From Norana najaformis (lineage: Eukaryota > Annelida > Clitellata > Crassiclitellata > Hormogastridae): DNA of 64,000 bases. Location of the stretch: positions 12,715,806 through 12,779,805 of the forward strand of contig OZ029921.1 of the NCBI GenBank assembly GCA_964023275.1. The letters are read 5' to 3'. Made by a program: the position numbers and the translations under genes. Of this stretch, positions 56,700-64,000 are shown piece after piece. Position 1 is the stretch's first letter, and every line of letters starts with the position of its first letter. The notes under the pieces are model-generated. The model had not been told where the DNA came from, did not search any database, and worked only from the letters and a program-made list of their open reading frames with translations.

Positions 56700-57600
56700 T
56701 CATTCAAGCTCAACTCAACCAATTCTGGGAAAAGTTCCCACTCGACCATCTCAGAATTGGCTGAAATTTTAACTACATGTTGCAAGATGTATTGTATGGA
56801 AAAGCCCACATTTTTTCTGCAATATTTAAAACACTTTCCAAGATATCGTTGATTCCGTGACCCCACCCTCTGAAGGCATTTCGCGAAACTACGTGATGTC
56901 CACATTTTGAGAACTGATATCTCTAGAACTGTTAGACTAAATCAGCTGATTTTTTTCTATTTTTACAGTTTCTTGCATAGATTACAAAAATATAATAATT
57001 ATTATTATTTGTCCCATAATTTCAGCTGTATTAAATGTCAAAAGTGCCTACATATTTTTTTCTCTAAATTTTGCAATATTCAGTGATCAATATCTCCAAA
57101 TGTACCTGGCACAATGCATTCAATTTTTATATGTATACTGTCTATGTGGCTGGCAATTAATTGGCATAGTTTTACTTGATTACTTATTCACATATGCTGG
57201 ATATAGTAGGTCAAAGTTCACCAGATCTGACAAGGGGGTCAAAGAGAAAAAATATTCCCAAAAAGGGTCATAAAAATATTATTTTTTTATTGCACTTTCT
57301 GATAGAGTAATTGACAAGTGTTCCAAAAATCCCAAAGGGGTTTTTTGTTTTAAGGAGTTTACAGTGTGTCAAACATGGTCAGTTTTTGGTATCGCGAGTT
57401 GCAATTATATGTGGTATTTGACAGACTTGTGACCCAAATATATCAATATCAAAACTGTGAAACCACTGTGGTAACTTTTTGAACTAATTATCACAACAGC
57501 GGTGAGGACATGAGCAGCATTAGACGGTGTTATAAGCGACTGCACGATTCATGCAAAAATGCGAAAAAAATTCATGACTCCTTATATGCTTGTCAGAACA
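56700..57600. other. AT-rich stretch, no gene recognised
   Basis: No reading frame or repeat family recognised. Confidence 0.35.
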
Positions 57601-57604
57601 CACA

Positions 57605-57950
57605 GCTTGGAGAACTGACTGAACTGCGGAGAAGGGTTCCCTAGTGCGTAGGTCAGTATGATGTTCTGTGTGTAAACAGCGAAGGGTAGAGAGAGGTCCT
57701 GCTCAATCACTGAGTTCCATAGGGGTATCCTCTCTCCCCAAGCAGAAGTTATTAACTGAGTTGGTCCATAATTGCCAACACAGAAACCCAGTAAGGAAAC
57801 TTACTCCATAAGTTGTGGTGCATGTTACATAAACCTGAGGTTGGGAGTCCTGCACATGGAGATGAGGCGAGAAACGGGTGATAGTGGGAAGATGCGTTGC
57901 CTGATATCCATGTGCCTAGGACAGAAAGACGCAGATGCTCATCGAAAGAC
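57605..57950 (+). repeat. Unclassified interspersed repeat, copy 2
   Basis: Diverged partner of 36145-36540 (shared GGGAAGA(C/T)G(C/T)GTTGCCT and CAGAAAG(A/G)CGCAGA blocks in the same order and spacing). The sequence from 57960 to 58490 is GC-richer and has no recognised content. Confidence 0.6.
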
Positions 57951-58496
57951 TCCTCTCTTCCAGGAACCAAAACAACGACCATTGTCTCAGAATATTTGCG
58001 GTAGCGAGAGTTGTGAGATGTAGAATGGTGGTTACGAGAAAGTCCGTAGTAATGAAGGCGCGCAGAAAGGGAACAAACCCTGTTCTCAGAACAGGCCATC
58101 CTCAGGACTTTGCCCATCCGGGGAGTGCGAGAAGAGGCCGAGTCGGATCCCGAGACAGAGCGTTGCTGTGTTTACTCCCTTAAGGAAGCGGCCAATCCTA
58201 GACCTTCCTTAGAGAGAACGAACACTATGGGCAGATACGATACGGAAAGGCCATTTTACATCGGAAGTAGAAGGGGCAGTGAGGCGGGTGGCTCTAAGCG
58301 TAGAACCGGTCCAAAGTCACTCCCTTCCCGCGAAGTTATAAGCCCAGACCTAGAACGCCATAAATACATACTATATGTCACCCTCCCAGAATCTTGCGTT
58401 CTTCTGGTAGGCCTACTGGTTTGTTGCAAGAACCTAGTGTGACGTTTAACACTCCACGTGTGTCACTGGGCCACTGGTCCAGACGACACGCGGCGA

Positions 58497-60227
58497 AACC
58501 TATCAACAAGTACAAATACAAATATAAATACATATCCGGATTCCGGGTTACTAGAGCGTCACCTAGGGAAATGTAATGTTTCAACAAAAATGCGTAGCGC
58601 GCGTCATTAATTGAAAAGTTCACGAACTAATTGGAACTGGATTGTTCGCCAAATGTATATCGAACCCATACACCGTCCATATGATGTCATCAAATGAATC
58701 TATTTGCACTCTGGCAGTCACAGTCCTTGAACACAGATTCGCCAAAATCCGGAAATGCAGCAGATTCAATTACAGATTCGCCTATATAAGCAAATGCACC
58801 ACCCAGGCCAGGATGGTCATAAGGGTCCATAAGGAACCCATACGTGGTCCATATGGGTGTCATCAACATGCACTATGGGAGTGACACTCGTTGCATATAG
58901 ATTCAAATAAAGATTCGCCAAAAATTTAATTCCGGAAATGCAGCATATACAAATACAGATTCGCCTATATCGAGAAAATGCACAACTCCGGTCAGGGTGG
59001 TCATAAGAATCTATAAGGGAACTATACTTGGTCCATATGGGTCTCATAAAATGAATCTACTTGCACTCTGGCAGTCACACTTCTTGAATACAGATTCAAA
59101 TACAGATTCGCGAAATTCCGGAAATTCTGCATAAACAAGTACAGATTCGCCTATATCGAGAAAATGCACAATTCAGGCCAGGATAGTCATAAGGATCCAT
59201 AAGGGAACTATACTTATCTGGTTTTCTGGCCAAACCATTGAAACAAAACCATGAACAGAATAGAGAAACTCACCAAGTTTCACCTTGACTGACTGATCAG
59301 TGGGTGAAAGAGCAATGTCATCAGCGCACTGCTGTACCTTCGCTCCAAAGTGGTTGGCTATGCGGGTGCCTGGTGCAGTGGATTGTAAATAATAAAGGTC
59401 TAAGGACAGATACTTTTGGGCACCACAAGTGCAGAAAGAATGATCAGAGCATTTTCCCGAAATTCCGCGAATCTGTATTTGTATATGCTGAATTTCCGGA
59501 TTTTGGCGAATCTGTATTTGAATCTGTATTCAAGAAGTGTGACTGCCAGAGTGCAAATAAATTCATTTTATGAGAACCATATGGACCACGTATGGGTTCT
59601 TTATGGATCCTTATGACTATCCTGGCCTGAGTTGTGCATTTTGCTTATATAGTCGAATCTGTATATGTATATGCTGAATTTCGGAATTTCGCGAATCTGT
59701 ATTTGAATCTGTATTCAAGGAGTGTGACTGCCAGAGTGCAATTAGATTCATTTTATGAGACCCATGTGGACCAAGTATAGTTCCCTTATAACAATCCTGG
59801 CCTGAACTGTGCATTTTCTCGAAATAGGCGAATCTGTATTTGTATTTGCTGAATTTCCGGAATTTCGCGAATATGTATGCGATGAATGTGGCCCATGTGT
59901 GGGTTCCTTGTGGACCCTTGTAGCCATGCTAAGCTATGTTGTGCTTTTTGTTTACATAAACGAATCTGTATTTGAATGCGATAAATGCAGTTTATGGGTT
60001 TGTAACTATTACACAATTCTGTCAAATATAACGGTTTTTGGCCGAAGTTTTGTTAATATTCGCGTTGCCTTAACGCATTGTCCAGTTCCTATTGATTCAT
60101 GAACATTTTTATCGATTAAGTGTCTTCGAAATTTGTGTTGCCGAATATTTCATTGCGATTTCGCCAGACGGCAGCACAGAAACCCGGAATCCGGAACGGA
60201 AATGTATTTGTATCCGTTGATAGGTTT
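58497..60227. mobile_element. Foldback-type element: long inverted arms made of repeated modules
   Basis: The outer ends are inverted copies: AAACCTATCAACAAGTACAA...CCGGATTCCGGGTT at 58497-58549 against the reverse complement of 60181-60227 (AAACCTATCAACGGATACAA...CCGGATTCCGGGTT). The left arm then has three direct modules of 172-185 bp, ending at about 58850, 59035 and 59215. Each contains GATTCGC, CCGGAAATNC, ACAGATTCGCCTATAT, AAATGCAC and CCAGG(A/G)T(A/G)GTCATAAG. The right arm has three or four modules in the opposite orientation (59430-60000; CGAATCTGTATTTGTAT, CCTTATGACTATCCTGG). The arms are separated by about 210 bp of unrelated sequence (59222-59432). No transposase frame. No clear target duplication was found, so exact ends are tentative. 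Confidence 0.8.
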
Positions 60228-60229
60228 TT

Positions 60230-60590
60230 CTACGTCCAGATGACAAAGTACCAGGATCACCTCTACCAGCGCCCGATATAAGGTTTAATTACATGCGAAT
60301 AAGGCTCCCGTGGTCTTTCAGGAGACTAAGTCAACCAGAGTCTTCGGTTTAACGTTTATGAAATCGCAACGAAAGAAATCTAACTATACATAAAAGAAAT
60401 CTCAAACAGATGTGCGAGTACTCTACGACGTGGACGACATCCAAGTCTTCAAATCGTCGAATCTTCAAGCCTCGGTCTGACTCGACCTCGAATTCTCCGT
60501 CGGACTCCTGTCGAACTCCAACTGCAACTCTCGAACATTCAGCAAATGAATAACTGTCTGTCGAACACTGCCTCTTATAACGACAGGTCG
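60230..60590. other. TCGA-rich stretch, no gene recognised
   Basis: Rich in TCGAA and CTCGA words, recalling 9340-9860 in composition but not clearly homologous to it. Confidence 0.35.
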
Positions 60591-60594
60591 AGGC

Positions 60595-60690
60595 CCTTAA
60601 ATGCTCTTAAATACCAGACAGCCTTAAATGCTCTTAATTGCAGAGCTTAAATGCTCTTAGACGCCAGAGAGCTTAAATTCTCTTAAATAA
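60595..60690 (+). repeat. About 24-27-bp tandem repeat, four units
   Basis: CTTAAATGCTCTTAAATACCAGACAG, CTTAAATGCTCTTAATTGCAGAG, CTTAAATGCTCTTAGACGCCAGAGAG and CTTAAATTCTCTTAAATAAT in direct succession. Confidence 0.8.
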
Positions 60691-60754
60691 TAAAAAAAAA
60701 GGTCATTCAACGAATCAAGTAACAGGTAGGGGTAAACTTTTACACTAGGTTCAG

Positions 60755-60990
60755 GACAATTGTAGGATTACGTGCCTTTAGCTGCTGTACTCCTCGTATT
60801 TGGAATCGTCTACCACAAACTCACTAAAATCTTAAATCACTTGTTAAGACTCATTGCTTTACCCTGGCTTTTGCATGATTCTATCTTGGCCCTAGCGAAC
60901 ATACATCCGCGCCTCAAATTCAGATGTAGGCATACTGACAGTGAGTACGCCAAAAGTGCTTTAATACATAAATAAATAAATCTCTGGACA
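60755..60990 (+). mobile_element. LINE 3' fragment with (ATAA)n end
   Basis: Frame-shifted + strand sequence resembles the C-terminus of CR1/L2-type RT ORFs (CCTPRIWNRLPQTH, then KSLVKTHCFTLAFA), and the piece ends in ATAAATAAATAAA. Confidence 0.6.
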
Positions 60991-61027
60991 ACCCTTCTGA
61001 CTTGACACAGCGCTTGTTAATAAGCTG

Positions 61028-61198
61028 GTGGGGCACGGTAGTCTACTGGCGAGAGTGTTTGGCTTGTAAGCGAAGAGACTCGAAACTACACTAAGAGGGT
61101 TACTGTGTAGGGACCTCGAGCAATTGCTCGGCGCCATCGATTGATGCTAAGTCATTAGACAGTGGTGCCTAATAAATGCAGAAATAATAATAATGATG
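61028..61198 (+). mobile_element. tRNA-derived SINE, copy 2, with LINE family A-like tail
   Basis: It has an A box TAGTCTACTGG at 61039-61049 (fits TRGYNNANNGG) and a degenerate B box GACTCGAAAC at 61077. A body (TGTGTAGGGACCTCGAGCAATTGCTC) is shared with the - strand copy at 19070. The tail GCCATCGATTGATGCTAAGTCATTAGACAGTGGTGCC, then (AAT)n, resembles the family A LINE 3' end. Such tail sharing lets SINE RNA use the LINE reverse transcriptase. Confidence 0.8.
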
Positions 61199-61269
61199 CC
61201 ATTTGCTTAGCTTGTGAGTAGCTCTTCAGAATTCTCGAGTTAACGATTTAACCCATCTGAAGTAACTCC

Positions 61270-61600
61270 TACCAGAATTACGACATTTCTCTGACCCGTA
61301 CTACTAACTCACCAACACCACTCCTTGCAGTCTCTGCGCTGGTCTTCCGCTCAAAACTGAAACATTACTCTTTCAAAAAATCATCCTGATTCTTTCTCTT
61401 CCCCTAACCTCTCTCTCCGCTCCAATCCGAAACACCATCGCCGTTGCCGTCTTGACATGGAACCGAACCATTTCTGCCTATCAATTTTGTTTTGACCGAG
61501 CGCCTGTGAATAACATGGTTCTCCACGACTTGGCTTTCGTTGAGCGTTGTAGAAATCTTGAGCTTACGGTTACAGTTACGATTAGAGACTTGTATGATCT
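61270..61600 (+). mobile_element. LINE family C 3' end with ORF remnant
   Basis: The + strand reads LRWSSAQN...NITLSK (an RT ORF C-terminal pattern) and then LRSNPKHHRRCRLDMEPN, leading into the family C tail (GAGCGCCTGTGAATAACATGG...GTTGTAGAAATCTTGAG...TTACGATTAG). It links the orphan tails at 12565 and 47355 to a LINE. Confidence 0.65.
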
Positions 61601-61609
61601 CTACTGGAT

Positions 61610-63050
61610 GCTGCTGTACCACATCTGAAAGGAGTATACTCCGAGTAAACTCAGAATATGCTCTGAGCAGTAGTTAAACAAGCCAAAAATATTCAAGTCA
61701 CAGGCATGATGTGCAACTCTGTGCGTATTAAAACCAAAGCAGTGACTTAGGTTGATATTATTTGAATCTGGTTTTGCAAATATCAGAGCATTAAAATTTT
61801 TTAAAGTGAAAAGTTTCCATCTACCGATGAATAGTTACGCTCTGTGAGATTAGGCCAATTAATTTCTATACGCTGTATGTGAGAGTATCGATTTCATCAT
61901 ACGCCGCTCTCGGTGCGTGGACGGAATTTAAGAGCAACGACGTTTTGCTGTGTTTCATTGGGTGTCTGCTTTGTGGTAAGCATATCATTTGGACTTTTTG
62001 CCGCTGCAATATTTACTCAGTTTCCGAAATTTATAGATTATGATGCTGTATTTCAAGCTCTTGCATCATGTGCTTGGTCTTCGAGTGTCTGCTGCAACAT
62101 AACTATAACCTGTGATGCGCTTTGAATATGCATTAAAATTGACTACAACGTTTGCTCGTCTCTTCTAGCCTATGTTTTTCGTGAGACGGATTTCTTGCCG
62201 CCTGCTGCTTGTCCAAGAAAATAGACCTTCGTTGATTAATCTTCACCAGTTGCGAGGCAAAAAGATCAGAATTCCCGATATGGAGTCAAACAGTGATGCA
62301 GGTATTAACTTACTTATTGTAACAATGGGTGATGGTGATAGCACTGGGGACTCTGTGAGCAGTTCCAGAAATCGACACCAATGTTAGCAAACATGTAATA
62401 CAGCAGAAAATAGGTAGCCTGGATTGTCACTTCTCTAAATCATTTACATTACGCTTTGTAGGCAAGTGGTGAATCCCATTTGACTGTATTTCAAAGATTT
62501 GTCGTGGGCTAGCGCAGTCCATATGTAGGGACTTGAGGTGACATGGCAAGATTCAGACAAGCCTTGGCGGTGAAGGATCTAGGCCAGAGTTGGCAATTTG
62601 CAGTGGCAAAAAGTATTTTTGCTGGTACAGTGGATAAAACCAGTAATAACTGGCAAAAACCCTGGCTAAAACTCATAGATCACAGTTGTTGAAATAATGG
62701 CAAATTCTTAAAAACTAACAAAACAAAACATGACACTGTGGTACATTTGACTCTTTGTCAGTATGGTAAAAGATCTTAGCTTTACTTCTAGCCCAGTAAT
62801 TAATTAATGATTGTTGGACTTGAGTTATTGTTTGCTTTCTTAGCTGGGTTACAGATGCAAGAGAATGTTGTTGAATGAAAGTGGATTTAGCCAGCTGTGC
62901 ATTGAAAGTTTAAACGTCACTCATAAGTACTTATTCATTAAAAAATTACAAATGACTAGTAAGCATGTAAGTTAATATTAAACTAATTAAAATGCTAATC
63001 ATGTTACAACAGTTATCAATTTATCAAAGTGTCACTATCAGTATAAGCTT
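61610..63050. other. No confirmed gene; one weak exon candidate
   Basis: At 62280 an ATG begins MESNSDA and reaches a donor-like CAG|GTATTA at 62301-62302. This could be a short first coding exon of a gene continuing to the right, but nothing else supports it. The rest is AT-rich. Confidence 0.25.
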
Positions 63051-63059
63051 TGGTTGACA

Positions 63060-64000
63060 TACTGACAATGCTGATGTGATTACCTTGTGTCCAGTGCATG
63101 AGAACCATGTAGCATCTGATAACAGAACACGAGCTTCATTCGCTGTCCAGGCGATTTTGAATTTTGTTGAATAATTGAATAAATTCAGTCAGAAAATATG
63201 CATTTGATAGAAGCAGAACTTGCTGAGGCTGATAGCAGGTGTAGAGCAAGAGCCAAAAACTGAGCATAGATGTTCAGCTTGTGTCTTTCAGCATTCCTTT
63301 TCACCACGTTCTTGGTGAAATTTTCATCATGACATCAAAGAAGAAGGTTCCTGGAAAAGGTGATGAGTGGGTGTCATAAGCCAAAAATTGTGGGCGAAAT
63401 TCTGGGTTCTGCTGCTTGCCCCATTCTCTTGCTGCCTCTCACTGGATGAAGCGTGTATGCCAAGTAGTGAAATGGCTGAAGAGATGTTTTCAACCTGGCT
63501 TCAACTGTCCTCACCTGATGCTTTAGATTCTCATACTCATAATCGGCCTTTCATGACAAGCATCGGCCAGACTTACTTCATCATTCTGGAGTTTGTCAAG
63601 AGCTGTAGATATTGGCTTCAGCTGTAGTGACAAGTCCTTTTCATTATTGTACAGGTTGAAATCATTGACTAATTGCACTGTTTTTTTTCATCAGTATCAT
63701 AGTCATGCTTATGAATAATGTTAGATATTATAAGCAGGCATGTTGTGAACATATGTGTCAATGCATGTAAGTTGACTGTTGCATCTTTTGACACCAGGAA
63801 GCTGAGGTTTCAAGGAATTATTTCCTAGCTTCAACTTTGTTGATGGTGCATGATAGTTTCTGAAATGCTTTTGGATTTCAACAGTTTGTTTCATTATGGC
63901 AGTAGGTATAAGGGGCCAACCAAGTAGATTTAGCAGATGTGAAGAACAGCCACAGACGAGAAGATCATCATCATCTCATCTTCTTTCAACAGGCAATACA
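63060..64000 (-). pseudogene. hAT transposase, C-terminal half, inactive (runs off right edge)
   Basis: The - strand pieces in order, with frame changes, are: CGCSSHLLNLLGWPLIPTAI, MKQTVEIQKHFRNYHAPSTK and LKPQLPGVKRCNSQLTCIDT (63960-63770); LSLQLKPISTALDKLQNDEV and SLADACHE (63650-63540); QNPEFRPQFLAYDTHSSPFP and ISPRTW (63420-63290); ALALHLLSASASSASIKCIF (63270-63200); and NKIQNRLDSE, ARVLxxCYQML (63170-63110). These are the core and C-terminal dimerisation (SASSAxxERxFS...KxxNRLxxEKA) regions of a hAT transposase. Stops and frameshifts make it inactive. It is a different copy from the hAT element at the left edge. Confidence 0.85.

Noticed and set aside
59304-60102. Open frames such as those reading ANLYLYMLNF...LANLYLNLYS
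   Set aside because: They follow the foldback modules and appear on both strands in register with the repeat; not a protein gene.

Overview
This is eukaryotic, metazoan DNA: AT-rich, intron-containing and crowded with decayed transposable elements. The one gene that can be followed across most of its length is a Onecut (HNF6-type) transcription factor on the + strand. It is split between a large first coding exon (15206-16607: conserved box plus CUT domain) and a homeobox exon (42148-42470), separated by a 25.5 kb intron. The Onecut sequence and the repeat community (CR1/L2-group and RTE-like LINEs, tRNA-derived SINEs, hAT, piggyBac, MULE, Tigger/mariner and Ty3/Gypsy) suggest a bilaterian invertebrate; I cannot name the species. 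A single orphan exon resembling WDR4, the non-catalytic subunit of the tRNA m7G46 methyltransferase, lies at 1910-2044 on the - strand.

Layout. 1-551: 5' part of a hAT transposon with a BED zinc-finger reading frame, running off the left edge. 1.2-12.7 kb: LINE fragments around the WDR4-like exon, a long (AT)n tract, a MITE and an RT remnant of another lineage with a YMDD motif. 12.8-14.9 kb: a GC-richer island with degraded, inverted, paralogous coding remnants, directly upstream of Onecut. 15.2-16.6 kb: Onecut exon 1. 16.6-42.1 kb: the Onecut intron, filled mostly with LINE pieces in antisense orientation, plus a 22-bp minisatellite, a SINE, one nearly complete LINE (27.0-29.7 kb), a Tigger-like MITE, a TTAA-bounded tandem duplication, a dead piggyBac and a Gypsy RNase H fragment just before the homeobox exon. 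42.1-42.5 kb: Onecut exon 2. 42.5-64 kb: long AT-rich non-coding stretches, a MULE transposase remnant next to LINE sequence, a 405-bp MITE, a 1.7-kb foldback element with internally repeated arms (58.5-60.2 kb), a SINE, LINE tails and the C-terminal half of a second hAT transposase at the right edge.

No operon, CRISPR array or rRNA gene was seen, and no functional tRNA gene was recognised. Apart from Onecut and the WDR4-like exon, every recognisable coding stretch belongs to a mobile element, nearly all broken by stops and frameshifts. The features most likely to be undescribed are the foldback element and the GC-rich inverted island. The sharing of a 3' tail between the SINE and the most abundant LINE family (called family A here) looks like a typical SINE/LINE partnership. 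LINE family names A, B and C are labels used only in this annotation.
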